NCBI GenBank assembly: GCA_008638375.1 | Contig: CM018052.1 | Location: 13,835,450-13,899,449, forward strand | DNA: 64,000 nt | Direction of reading: 5' to 3' | DNA from: Nyssa sinensis | Taxonomy: Eukaryota > Streptophyta > Magnoliopsida > Cornales > Nyssaceae | In this document: in pieces, positions 11,781-24,481 of the stretch | How positions within the stretch are numbered: the first letter of the stretch is position 1 | Layout of the letters: each line of letters opens with the position of its first letter | Position numbers and translations under genes: made by a program | The notes under the pieces: generated by a model | Told to the model about the DNA's origin: nothing | The model's database searches: none | What the model saw: only the letters and a program-made list of their open reading frames with translations

Positions 11781-12260
11781 CCTTATGAAGAATCATAAGT
11801 GTTACAGGTTTGAAGTCTATTATTGGCCTTTGGGGTTTATACGGCATTGTCACCTATCCAGCCCCCTAAAATCCTTATAAAAAATCATAAGTGTTATAGG
11901 TATGAAGTCTATTATTGGGCTTCAGGGTCTATGTGACATTGCCACCTATCTGAGCCTGTTAAAACCTTATGAAAAATCATAAGTGTTATATGTCTAAAGT
12001 CTATTGTTGGCCTTTGGTCTCTATGTGACATTGCCACCTATCCAGGCCCCTAAAAACCTTATGAAGAATCATAAGTATTTCAAATTTGAAGTCTATTTTT
12101 CGCCTTCGGGCTCTATGCGGCATTGCCACCTATCTAGACCTTTAAAAACCTTATGAAAAATCACAAATGTTACAGGTCTGAAGACTATTATCTATCACCT
12201 AACCAGACCCCTAAAAAACCTTATGGAAATCCATAATTGTTACAAGTTTAAAGTCTTTAA
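11781..12260 (+). repeat. 92-bp tandem repeat downstream of Tat pol
   Basis: Unit starts (CCTTATGAAGAATCATAAGT and variants) fall at 11781, 11873, 11965, 12057 and 12149, exactly 92 bp apart, with a sixth, internally deleted unit (about 70 bp later) at 12219. Each unit carries TGAAGTCTATTATTGGCCTT and CATTGCCACCTATC. It lies in the pol-to-3'LTR spacer, where Tat elements often carry tandem arrays. Confidence 0.9.
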
Positions 12261-13173
12261 ATGAATACTGATTCATAAAGCATTCAATTCAAATAAGGCT
12301 CCTACAAACAAAGTATCAGAGCTTGGAAGCCTATGAACTATGATTGTGGTTTTATTTGTTTGATTATTGGAAATTAGTCTTAAAGTTAGTATACAAACTA
12401 CCACACAACAGAGGTTCAAAATTTCAGAGCAAAAAGACATTTTACTGATGAAGTATTGAAAGGTTACATCGAAAGAAAAAAAAAACATATAAAATCCTAT
12501 AGCTGGGCAGGGGCATGGTCTTTGTCATGCTTGGGGGTGGCGGTCTCAAGTTGGTCAGTAATAGGGGGTCCGTCATGGGATCTGCAGCCTCGGTAACCTC
12601 ATCTTCATCCTCAATCTCTACATCTAGAACTTCAACATCATCTAGTGTTGAGGCATTGATTTCAGGGTGGAGCTTTAACAACTTCTTTTTATAGAGGCAA
12701 TACCCCTAGACAATTAGTTTAGCACCGAGGTCATCAAGCTTAGCCTTCAGTTCTTTCTCGATTTGAGCCTTAGTAACCTCCACGCTCTGTTTTGAGTTCA
12801 AAGATGTTTCATGATGAAAGCCAACCAATTCCTTTTTTCCCTCCTCTAGATCAGTAGTTAGACTGTTCTTAGGTTGGCATTGGTGGCCTCCTGTTACTTC
12901 TTATCGAAAGCAACTGTGGCAGACCGAGCAGTTCTTAGTTGAAGACAAACTTCATCCGCTCTTCTTACAACTTTTGGACCTATTCGGTGTCCACAAGGCT
13001 ATCCAAGATCACTGCCATTCTGTGGGCAACCTAAAGAACAAAGAAAGTATTGTTAGCATAAACCAAAGGAAAATAAAAGAGCAGATGATTCAAATCGTTA
13101 CCATCAATTAAGTGATCATCATATCCTTGGCAAGATTCTTGGCAGCAAGGCCCTTCATTTTGGTTAGACAAAC
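12261..13173 (-). pseudogene. C-terminal part of the Tat antisense gene
   Basis: Minus-strand frames give a charged, probably coiled-coil stretch (EVTKAQIEKELKAKLDDLGA near 12710-12790), preceded by pieces such as LEEGKKELVGFHHET. An acidic tail follows in 12681-12442 (VEVLDVEIEDEDEVTEAAD) and then a proline-rich segment. It is opposite in strand to the Tat pol and lies after it, which is where Tat elements of the Grande/RIRE2 type carry an antisense ORF of unknown function. The N-terminal part is at 24482-25710; the LARD-like insertion separates the two. Not a host gene as far as I can see. Confidence 0.55.
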
Positions 13174-16100
13174 CTTTCATGGGTCACAACCTGGAACCCA
13201 CCCTATGCGAATTAGGGGTCAGTAACCGACATTGTTACTCAGACAGGCCATTCAAAATCAAATGAATTGCACGAGATAGTAAAATTTTTTCTTTTATTTT
13301 ATCAAGCGTGGAAGCTACACACATGCAACTCATCTGATAACAAATCAGACTTTAACAATCATCAATAAGATTATCTCCAAGTACATTTTCCATCATCATT
13401 AATCACCATTCAAGTCTAATAACATTTCTAGTGTCACTTTTATGTCATAATATCCAACATTAACATCAACCTTACAGGTTATATATATTCAGTTTGAGAC
13501 TCGGAGCTATACATTGTCAAAGTTTCTCATGAGTATACCACAAGTTCTATTAGTCACCATCATTGTCTTTCCTTCTATTTTGTGTCACTTGAAAAATTAT
13601 TATAATTTTGGGGTGAGCTAAATTAGCTCAGTAAGTAAAACTTTCACTCTATCATGGGTTAAAAAAATGAGTATAACAAAAGGATAATCATAGGATTTCA
13701 ATCTCAAAGAGATCGGCCATCAGGCCCAAAATAACATAGTTCACAAAAAGGTTATGATTGCAATAGGAATGACTGGACATGTCAACAATCAAAAATTTAT
13801 CAACATATAATGTTTAGTTGCCCAAATCAAATAGATTTAAATCGAATACAAAGATAAGCATCAAAGGCTTATTTATCATTCAAAGATAACATCATCAAAT
13901 CAACAAATGGTGTGAAATCAAACATATACAAATTGAGTCAAATGGATGCTATCAAATAGGGCCTGGCTACCCCCACATAACACTTATCCAGGTTCACCAC
14001 TCATCTCTAGGTTCCCATGAATGGCACCAAGAGCTCTTATCATCATATCAAAAGGTATTCAATAGGACAACGTGTTGGGTATCATTCCCAAACACCGACC
14101 CATAAGTCGTCAACATCCAAAAAGTCAAGATGGGTATTGGGATAGACACAACCTCGCGTACTCACAAATAATGCTATAAGCAAAAGGAATCCACAAGGTA
14201 TGAGCATATACATAGGTTACAAACATCCACAATAAAAGGGATCACAATGATCACAAAGATAAGATATAACCAAGGAGTCAAACGACTCATAGATATTCAC
14301 AACAAATAGGATATCAACAAATCACAAGTTTCCACAAAATGGAAACACAATAATCAATGGGTTGTGGACTTGAAGTAATTTTTGATATACAATTTCAAGA
14401 AACAAAGATTGGAAGCTAATACAAGTAAGCCACATTAGCAGAGTAGAAATCCACATATTAGAGCTTGGGTTTACTTACATTGGGTTCTTAGCATTGAATT
14501 CTCATACTGGTACCATAGTAGCTATCCCATAGCCTTCTTTCATTTTTCCATCATTTGGCTGATCCTATAATCATAGATAAAAAATACATCGTATATTGAA
14601 TTAGGATTCATTCTAATTCCAAGCATTCTTTATTCAGCGTTTTAAGTTTTTTTGAACTTAGTCAAATCGATTAAGAGATTCTCAAATTTTTAATTTAGGG
14701 TTTCCTAATACTTTATAGCTTATTTGGCCTTTCAAGGGCATAATGATAATTTACACTTTTAATTTCCCAAATTTTTCTGTACAAAATTTACGTATTTTAA
14801 CTTTATTTTTGAGTCCAGACAGTCCTTAAAACATTTTTGTGGACCTTTTAATTTTATCTATACACTTCTAGTAACTTCATTAAGTCTTAAGAATGTATTT
14901 GTCATTTTTTAAGTTTTTATCAAGTCTTATTTTTCTTAAAAGGATGTCACCGCAAGTTAGGAATATTGAATATAATTAATTTAGGCTTTTTCATATTTTA
15001 ATTAGCCTATTTGTGGTTTATATTAAGCCTGTGGACATTTTTGTATCTCATTTTTGAGCACTTTGGTTACTAAAATGAACTCCACCGTTGAGTTTGGAGC
15101 ATCAAAGAAAGTCAGAATATGTCATCTCTGACATTTAACTAGCTTTTGGATTACTAAGGGCAAAATGACAATTATGACATTTCATGTGTCTTTATTTTCA
15201 GGACTTTGTTTCATAAAATGGATCTCGCCATTGGGTCCAGAATGTCCCAAAATGGTAAGGTATGTATTTTCATAGTCATCGAAGTTCAATTGGTCACTTA
15301 ATTAATCGTTAGGACATAATTGGAATTATTTCAGTTTGCCCGTTCATATATTTTTTGGGATCTAATTTCATAAATCAGACTCTACCATTGAGTTTGGAAT
15401 GCCCAAAAACATTGGGTTAAACTCTTCTTTCATTTTAATTGGCCTTCATTTGACCTATTTTTTGCCTAAGGGCATTTTGGTAATTTTTCATAATTTAAAA
15501 AACAAAAAGGATTTAAAATTAATTTTCTGGGTCTTTTCATAATTAATAGAAAGGTGTGGGGGTCAAAACACAATTTCAGAAACCTTTTAAAAATAACCAT
15601 CTGTTTCAGTCCCAATGCAAGTGAACCAGTTTCATTAGGTTAAGAACCAAACGGTTCAGTTCGGTTTACTGCGTCATGCTGGTGTCAGCATGATATCAGC
15701 ACTTTTTATTATTATTTTTTATTCTTAAGGTCAAAACGACGTCATTCCACTTAAGCCCAAACCTATTTAAACATCTGGTCAGGACCCGACCTAAGACCCG
15801 ACCCGCATAGTACCTTTTTCTTCTTTATTCCGGCGAAGGTTCCAGTGACCATCTCCATCGCCGGTGATTGCCACCAATTATTTTTTAGCGACAACTCCAA
15901 CGGGGTTTGAACCAATTTTTGATGAGGATCCCATATCCAATTTCAGAATTTGGTTTTATCGAAGTTTGGTCGTCGAAATAGACCGTTACAATAACTGCTT
16001 CAAGGAGCCACGATTTTTCAACAAGGGTTTCATTATCTATTTTGGCATGTTGCACTTACTATTTTTGCCTCGTTTTTCTTCCTATGGGTTTTTGGGAGCT

Positions 16101-16484
16101 TGGGAAACATTTTTTCGTTCCTAAAATCAAAAAACAAAGGTCAAAAATTGATCTCCCATGATTATCACTCCCAATTGTAACCTCGGATTACTCAATGGTC
16201 TCTTGACCATTTTTATTGTTTTGAGTTGCAGTGCACTCCATTTTTTATGCTCTTTTGAGCCTTATACTTAGTTTTAAGTTTAGATTGATATGGGTTAAAA
16301 ACCCAATTTTTCTCACTTTCGGGTATTAAGGGTTTTAGGGTTTTCTAGCCCAACAGTTTCCAATCTTTTCCTTTTTCTCTGTCAATTTCAATTCTACACA
16401 TATGCATGCAATTTGAACATTAAAAAAATAGCCTCTTATAAGAAATATTTTAGTGAGAGAAACTTACTTCAATGGCCATTTTCT

Positions 16485-16526
<42 letters not shown>

Positions 16527-17403
16527 GGGTTTGCATACTCCATTCCTTGAACCCTTTTAGTCACTAGAACCCCTCCGTGCTCCCCAATGTGCACTGATCT
16601 TGAGCACACACACATGCAAGAGAAACCTTCCCCTTCTTTATTTCTTTCTCTAGTCGACCCTCTCTCTCTCTCTCTAAGTATCTATCTTCTGCTTCTTCTT
16701 CTTTTTTAGTTCTGATCCCCCTAACACACACACACACACACACAATGTATACACATATCTCTAAGGGAGGTTGGTTGTATGTCTCCTTATTGTCTAAGAT
16801 GAGGGAGCAATGGGGTGTTGCCATTTGTCCTTTTTTTTTTTTTTTTTTTCTGAATTCCCTACACTCTTTTATGGATTATATACATATCATGTGGCTTATA
16901 TAGCACAAAAGTGCTAATAGCCTAGTGGCTATCTTTTTTGGCATAAGTCTTTCCTTGTTTCCTTGGTCTTGGGTTCAAGACTTTGTAGGAGCATTTTGGC
17001 TATTTTTCCTCTCTTTTTGTTTTACATATGCACTATATTACATTTTAGTCTCCAAAAAACTCTTAAATTTTTTGTAAAAATCTTTGATTAAGGATACTTT
17101 ATTCACTTATCATTAGTCTTGCCTTTGTTCATTTTGTGCACTAATTTTCCAAGATTATTCGTGTGTTAATCCTCGATTAACAGCAGTTATAATTTGTCAT
17201 CAAGTTTTGACCTTTGTCATTAAATCATATTCTTTAAAATTGATCATCTCCAATTCATAGCTAATTGCTCTCATTTATGCTTTTGTCTCCATATTCATAG
17301 ACTATTAATCTTAAATTGGATTGCCTATGATTATTTAGCAAATTACCTTATGATAATCATCATTATCCTTAATTACCCCGCTTAATTGGGTCGGGGTGTT
17401 ACA
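13174..17403 (-). repeat. 3' LTR of the LARD-like element
   Basis: Plus strand from about CTTTCATGGGTCACAACC to ..GGGGTGTTACA at 17403, so in sense it starts TGTAACACCCC. It shares modules with other LTR families: a U5-like end (ACCCACCCTATGCG), the palindrome block 13610-13637, dyad modules at 15077, 15220 and 15377, a GACGTC box at 15731-15744, a CT microsatellite near 16490-16520, (CA)n near 16726-16742, poly(T) near 16830-16850, and a tRNA-like block at 16918-16980. The open frames at 15864-16124 and 16564-16824 have no homology I recognise. Confidence 0.85.
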
Positions 17404-17440
17404 CTCTCCCCCCCTTAAAAAGAGTTTTGTCCTCAAAACT
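17404..17440 (-). promoter_or_regulatory. polypurine tract and adjacent stem-loop of the LARD-like element
   Basis: Element sense TAAGGGGGGGAGAG abuts the LTR start TGTAACACCCC. Upstream, 17423-17440 is AGTTTTG-AGGA-CAAAACT in element sense, a perfect 7-bp stem with an AGGA loop. Confidence 0.8.
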
Positions 17441-19786
17441 CAGACATTCATATTTAGGAAGTTCTATTCTCTTTTCATGCTAATTTCATTAACCTGGTTT
17501 CTTTTAATTTGTCCCTTTGACTTATTACTAGAATCTAGGACATTGTGCCCTCAAATAAGAAAGTCTCTCAAACAAGATCTACAATTGTTTTATACTCTTC
17601 CTTATTTAACTCAATGGTGATCTTGTAAGCCAAGGTTTGATTTTTTAACTTTCACCCTCAGTGCTTTGAAACTTTAAACTCAAAGTCTCCAAATTCTTGT
17701 ATTAGTATTTCAGTGCTTATTTCTTTAGTCCTAGGACCTGTGGTTATGGGTCCACTATGCTTCCATTACTTATTTTGAGCTATCTCTTCAATGTGTCGGC
17801 TATTTCCCACAGTTACCCATGTTTTGACTAGTTCCACGCCTAGTCGTCATATTAATCTTATTTGACACTAAGTCGTAATCACATTACTATCCATGGCTTT
17901 CGAACTTCCATTGCTCGACCTTTTCTTTTATGTTGGTTGTTTTAGTAATAGTCCAAAAGTCAAGGGTGTAGCTAAACTACACCATTTTCATCATTTGGAG
18001 AGTACTGAATTTCTTTATTCAAGCACCTCAGTCTTTATTAAGGATGAAGTCCTTAATTGATTCACACAATTTCACTTTTCCTTCAATTTATTTTTGGTCG
18101 CAAATCCTCTATCGGATTCATTGTACGTGTTTGATTGCATGATTTGCAAAGTCATTCTCTTTTCGTCTATTTGACTTTATTTGATTATCGCAAATATCGT
18201 ATTTCCCTTCTTTCTTTCTTTTTTTTCCATGAGTATCCTTTGTTTCATGAGTATCTTTTGGTTCATGAAATGATGGTTTATTCATGTGCCCTTTGCGTTT
18301 CAACATTTTTCAAAGCAATGGTGAATTTTGATTTCTTTGAAATATTTGTTTGTGATTCTTTGTCAGGTGCCCATTTCTGTGGGTCACCTAAGTCAAAGAT
18401 TAGTCAATCCTCTTTTGTTTCATTTTTATAATAAATTTTTGGCACACTTGCCTTAGTTTTCGAATTCATATGCATTCAGTCTCATAAATTAGAAAGGTTG
18501 AGGAAATTAGTTCCTTTCTTTTTTTCTTCAAATTATTGGTTGATACGAATACTTTTTATTTCTTGCTCACGATTGAGTTTTTCATTGATTTTGACCTCCC
18601 ATTCCTTTATGGGTTAAAGTATAGTAAGGTCACTCAGTTCATTTCTTCTTTAAGTTTTGGTGGACTTACTGAACATTCTTAGGGTGGTCTTTTACCCTAG
18701 TTACTAATTCTTCATATAACAATCTACTTCTTAAAAGTACTTTTAACTATAATATTGTATTTGGTTCACTGTGAACCTTCTACATCAATTTTGAACAGTT
18801 CAAATCTCAAAGTCCTACTACTTTTTCCAGTAATAGGCATTATTTTTTGTTTCCATTACTTTTGCACAAAAGTTTACTCAAATGTCTAGTTCTTCATACT
18901 CATTGTCATATTTATTTAATTGTATAGCGAGTACCTTATACGTTTCTTGGCTTTGAAGCCACACAGTGGGGTAATTAGTCTCATTTGTAACTAAAGGTTC
19001 AATAGCATACTAGTACTTATTCATTTGCAAGTATTGCTATCCACAATTTTTTTTTTTCCATTTTAGACTTTATATCATATCTCAAAATTTCTTAAGTCAA
19101 TTAGCCATCTCATCATTATTGTCATTACATTCGACATTCAAGGTTTATGAAAATCAAGTAAGGTCTTCTGATCATGGAAGTTCTCAACTTCCTTAGTATC
19201 ACAAATTTTGTTATTTTCACTTTCTCCCACAATCATGACCTTCTTCTCGTGGTACCTTAAATAATTATTTACCATTTTCTCATAGTTGTTGTCTTCACAA
19301 GCTTTTCTAGAGATTATACTACAAGTTCAGTCTCTTTGATCATTAGAACACATTAATTCTCAAAAGCTCTTCAGAATCATTAATCACTTACCTTTTGTAA
19401 TAAATTTAGCCAACTCGATAGAGCATTGCCCACAATTGAGTCATGCCCTCACTTAGATCAACAAGATTCATCGAATTTCCTAAAGATCATTAATCAGGTG
19501 TCAATCTTTTTTTAGAATCATCATATTTCATCACGTTAACTTTGACAGTCTCGTTCAACAGTAATTGCCTCTTAAGGCTCTATTTGTCTTCACTTTATCA
19601 TCATCTATCTATGACTTACTCAAGGGTCCTCGCATTTCTAGCATATCATCATTTCATCTAGAGTCTTAAACTCCTCATGTCACTATCCTTTAAGTCCTCT
19701 ATAGAATATCTTTTTCATAGCTTTGTTGATGACAGATCCACCAACTTTCCAAAATTTCAAAATTCCAACTCTATGTAACTCTATAT
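17441..19786 (-). other. coding-free interior of the LARD-like element
   Basis: About 2.3 kb of pyrimidine-rich (plus strand), AT-rich sequence. The longest frames (17396-17620, 18118-18306 and 18135-18431) lack any retroelement motif, signal peptide with a clear mature domain, or conserved composition. I see no gag zinc knuckle, DSG protease, RT or integrase remnant. A packaging signal should lie here if the element moved in trans, but I cannot locate it. Confidence 0.6.
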
Positions 19787-20262
19787 CTTCCAAAAGAGCA
19801 TTAGTCGTTGCCCTTGTTTAAATTATAGTTTCCCATAATTCACTGATCAATTCACAACTCAATTATCCAAGAGTCATCAACCTCAATACTAGTATAATTC
19901 TTCCCAAGAAACATTAATCTTTACACTTAGGCATATTATTGTTTTCCAAAAGTCACTATTTATTCGATCATCTCAATCGTCCAAGAATCATCAAATTTTA
20001 TCTTAGTATAGTCTTTCCCAAAGACTATTTACATTTGCACCTAAACACTATCATTTATAAAAATCACCGATCATTTAATCATCTAAATCATCAAATACTC
20101 ATCAAGTCCAATGCTTGTACAGTCTTTCCCAAAGAACCATTAACCTTTGCTCCTAAACACGCTATCGTCTTTTGAAATCATCAATCATTTAATCATCATA
20201 ATCATCCCATAGTCATAAATTCCAATGCTAGTATGATCTTTCCCAAAGAATCATTAACCTTT
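19787..20262 (-). repeat. about 112-bp degenerate tandem repeat in the leader
   Basis: The landmark TCTTTCCCAAAG and variants occur at 19787, 19899, 20012, 20123 and 20237, spaced 111-114 bp, with the phrase ATTAACCTTTGCTCCTAAAC downstream in several units. In element sense the array is the first thing after the PBS, that is, the 5' leader. Confidence 0.8.
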
Positions 20263-20274
20263 ACTCTAATACCA
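20263..20274 (-). promoter_or_regulatory. degenerate primer-binding site
   Basis: The plus strand ACTCTAATACCA differs at two positions from the complement of the initiator-Met PBS seen at 6771-6782 and 51884-51895. It lies just inside the right LTR, so that LTR is the 5' LTR. Confidence 0.7.
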
Positions 20275-20276
20275 TT

Positions 20277-23200
20277 CTTTCATGACTTTGAACCTACCCT
20301 ATGCGGATTAGGGGTTGGTGACTAACATTGTCACCTAAACAGGGCGTACAAAATCAAATGAATTGCACGAGGCAGTAAAAATTTTTCTTTTATTTTATCA
20401 AGTATGAAAGCTACACACATGCAACTCATCTGATAACAAATCAAACTTTAACAATCATCAATAAGATTATCTCCAAGTACATTTTTCATCATCATTAATC
20501 ACTATTCAAGTATAATAACATTTCCAGTGTCACTATGTCATAATATCTAACATGAACATCAACCTTGTAGGTTATATATATTCAATTTAAGACTTGGAGC
20601 TATACATCGTCAAAGTTTCTCACAAGCATACCACTAGTTCCATTAGTCACCATCATTGCATTTCCTTCCATTTTGTGTCACCTGAAAAATTGTTATAATT
20701 TTAAAGTGAGCTAACTTAGCTCAGTAAGTAAATCATTCACTTTGCCATGGGTTAAACAAAGGTGTATAACAAAACGATAATCATAGGATTTCAAGCTCAA
20801 AGGGATTGACCATCAGGCCCAAAATAACATAGTTCACAAAGAGGTTACGATTGTAATAGGGATGACTAGACAAGTTAACAAGCACAAATTTATCAACATA
20901 TAATGTTTAGTTGCCCAAATCAAAGAGATTTAAATCGAATACAAAGATAAGCCCCAGAGGCTTATTTATCATTCAAAGATAACATCATCAAATCAATAAA
21001 TGGTGTGGAATCAAACATATACAAATTGAGTCAAATGAATGCTATCAAATAAGGCCTGGCTATCCCCACACAAGACTCATCTAGGTTTACCACTCATCTC
21101 TAGGTTCACCTGAATGGCACTAAGAGCTCTTATCATCATATCAAAATGTCCTCAATGGGACGACGTGTTGGGTGTCATTCCCAAACACCCACTTGTAGGT
21201 CAACAGCATCCAAAGAGTCAAGATGGGCATTGTGACAGACACAATCCTACGTACTCACAAATAATGTTATTAGCAAAAGAATTCCACAAGGTATGAGCAT
21301 ATACATAGGTTTCAAACATCCAGAATAAAGGGGATCACAATGATCACAAAGATAAGATATAACTAGTAAGTGAAAGGACTCATAGATATTTACAACAAAT
21401 AGGATATCAACAAATCAAAAATTTTCACATAATGGAAACACAATAATCAATGAGTTGTGGACTTGAAGCAATTTTTGATATACAAATTGAAGAAACAAAG
21501 ATTGGTAGCTAATACAAATAAGCCACATTGGCAGAATATAAATTCACATATTAGAGTTCGAGTTTACTTACATTTGGTTCTTAGCATAGCATTCCCATAC
21601 TGGTACCATAGTAGCTATCCCATAGGCTTGTTCCATTTTTCCATCATTTGGGTGATCCTATAATCATGGATAAAAAATACATCATCTAATGAATTAGGAT
21701 TCATTCTAATTCTAAGCATTCTTTATTCAGCGCTTTAAGTTCTTTTGAACTTAGTCAAATCGATTAAGGGATTCTTAAATTATCAATTTAAGGTTTCCTG
21801 ATGCTTTGTAGCTTATTTGGCCTTTTAATGGCATAATGGTAATTTACACTTTTAATGTCCCATATTTCTTCGTACACAATTTACGTATTCAGACTTCATG
21901 TTTTAGTACAGACGGTCCTTACAACATTTATTTGGACCTTTTAATTTCATCTATATACTTTTGGTAACTTCATTAAGTCTTAAGGACGTATTCATCATTT
22001 TTTAATTTGTTATCAGGTGTTATTGTTCTCAAAAGGACGTCACTATCAAGTCCAGAATATTAAATATAATTAATTTTGACTTTTTGGATCTTAATTAGCT
22101 TATTTGTGGCTTATATTAAGCCTAGGGGCATTTTCATAATTTTACCTTTTCACGTGTTTCATTTTTTGGCACTTTGTTTGCTAAAATGAACTCCACCGTT
22201 GAGTCCGGAACATCAAAGAAAGTCAGAATATGCCATCTTTAACATTTAACTCATTTTTGGATTACTAAGGGCAAAATAGTAATTATGACATTTCACGTGT
22301 CTATATTTTTGAGACTTTGTTTCATAAAATGGATTTCTCCATTGGGTCTAGAATGTCCCAAAATTCTAAGGTATGTATTTTTATTGTCAACGGAGTTCAA
22401 TTAGTCACTTAATTAATCGTTATGACATAATTAGAATTATTACAGTTTGCCCATTCATGTTTTTTGGGATCTAATGTCATAAATTGGACTCTGCCATTGA
22501 GTTTGAAATGCCCAAAAATATTGGGTTAGACTCTTCTTTCATTTTAATCAGCCTTCATTTGGCCTATTTTTGGCCTAAGGGTATTTTGGTAATTTCTCAT
22601 AATTTAAAAAAAAAGTTTTAAAATTAATTTTTAATTAATTTTTTGGGTCTTTTCATAATTAATAGAAAGGTCTGGGGGTCAAAACACAATTTTAGAAACC
22701 TTTTAAAAAAAACCATCCGGTTCAGCCCCAATGCAAGTAAATCAGTTCCGTTAGGTTAAGAACCAAACAGTCCAGTCTAGTTCACTGCATCATGCTGATG
22801 TCAGCATGACATCATCCCTTTTTATTATCTTTTTTATTCTTAAGGTCAAGACGACGCCGTTCCACTTAAGCCAAATCCCATTTAAACATTTGGTCAAGAC
22901 CCGACCCATATATCACCTTTTTCTTCGTTATTTCGGTGAGGGTTCTGGTTGCCTTCTCCGGCCCCAGTGATTGCCGTCGATTATTTTCTGACGACAACTC
23001 TGACGGGGTTTGAATTGGTTTTTGATGAGAATCCCTTATCCAATTTCAGAATTTGGTTTTACTTAAGTTTTTCCATCTAAATAGGTTGTTACAATGGCTG
23101 CTCTAGCGAGCCACGGTTTTTCAACAAGGGTTTCATTCTCTATTTCAACATGTTTCACTTGCTATTTTTGTCTCTTTTTTCTTCTATAGGTTTCTGGGAG

Positions 23201-24481
23201 CTTGGGAAAAATTTTCCCATTCCTAAAATCAAGAAATAGAGGCCAAAAATTGATCTCCCATGATTATCAGTCCTAACTGTAACCTCGGATTACTTAGTGG
23301 TCTCTTGACCATTTTTGTTATTTTGAGTTGTAGTGCACTCCATTTTTAATGCTCTTTTGAGCCTTGTACTTGGTTTTAAGTTTAGATTGATATGGGTTCA
23401 AAACCTAATTTTTCTCATTTTCGGGTATTAAGAGTTTTAGGGTTTTCTAGCCCAACAATTCCCAATCTTTTCCTTTTTCTCTATCATTTTCAATTCTACA
23501 CATGCATGTAATTTAAACCTAAAAAAAAAGCCTCTTATAAGAAATATTTTAGTGAGAGAAACTTACTTCAATGGCTATTTTCTCCCTCTCTCTTTGTCTC
23601 TGGGCTTGCATGCTCCATTCTTTGAACCCTTTCAGTCACTGGAACTCCTCCTTGCTCCTCAACGTGCACTGATCTTGAGCACACACACACATGCAAGACA
23701 AACCCTCCCCTTCCCTCTCTATATTTCTCTATTTCTCTCTCTAGCTGACCCTCTCTCTCTCTCTCTTTCTCTCTTTATCTTCTACTTTCTTTTTTCCCCA
23801 GTTCTAATCCCCCTAACACACATACACGCGCAACATATACACATATCTCTGAGGGGGGTTGGTTGCATGTTTCCTCATTAGCTAGGGTAAGAGTGCAATG
23901 AGGTGTTGCCATTTGTCTTTTTTTTTTTTTTTGAATTCCCTACACTCTTTTATGCATTACATTCATATCATGTGACTTATATAGCACAAAAGTACTGATA
24001 GCCTAGTGGTTATCTGTTTTATCACGTCTTTCCTTATTTACGTGGTCTTGGGTTTAAGATTTTGTTGGAGCATTTTGGCTCTTTTCTCTCTTTTTTTGTT
24101 TTACATATGCATTATATTTCATTTTAGTCTCCAAAAGACTCTTAAAATTTTCATAAAAATCTTTGATTAAGAATACTTTATTCACGTATCATTATCTTGC
24201 CTTAGTGCATTTCATGCACTAATTTTTCAAGATTATTCGTGTGTTAATCATCGATTAACGCTAGTCGTAATTTGTTATCAAGTTATGACCTTTGCCATTA
24301 AATCATATTCTTTAAAATTTATCTTCTCCAATTCATAACTAATTACTCTTATTTATACTTTTGTCTCCATATTCATAGACTATTAGTCTTAAATAGGATT
24401 TCCCATGATTATTTAGCAAATTACCTTATGATAATCATCATTATCTTTAATTGCCCTACTTAATTGGGTTGGAGTGTTACA
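20277..24481 (-). repeat. 5' LTR of the LARD-like element
   Basis: Direct repeat of 13174-17403 with many scattered substitutions, so the insertion is not recent. Palindrome block 20704-20730 (GAGCTAACTTAGCTC, perfect except for the centre), dyad modules at 22188, 22331 and 22487, degenerate GACGTC box at 22846-22859, CT-rich microsatellites at 23580-23790, and tRNA-like block 23999-24059. It ends in GTGTTACA at 24481. Confidence 0.85.

Larger units (their letters stand above)
13174..24481 (-). mobile_element. LARD-like non-autonomous LTR retrotransposon, 11.3 kb
   Basis: Two direct copies of a 4.2-kb LTR (13174-17403 and about 20277-24481) flank 2.9 kb with no recognisable gag or pol in any frame. 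PPT at 17404-17418 and PBS at 20263-20274 give minus orientation. Such long LTRs with a coding-free interior match the LARD class, which depends on proteins from autonomous relatives. It sits inside the antisense gene of the Tat element. I could not define a clean TSD: the bases after 24481 are CCATG, and the left border is uncertain by a few bases because both LTRs share CTTTCATG at their starts. Confidence 0.8.

Noticed and set aside
11781..12260. CRISPR-like regular repeats
   Set aside because: Units are contiguous 92-bp tandem copies without unique spacers, within plant retroelement DNA.
15864..16124. 86-residue open frame as a possible gene
   Set aside because: It lies inside the LARD-like LTR; the corresponding region of the right LTR (about 22990-23200) is not open in the same way, and no motif is recognised.
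16918..16980. Functional tRNA gene
   Set aside because: Box-like words are present, but no full cloverleaf or acceptor stem can be drawn, and the words decay between copies.
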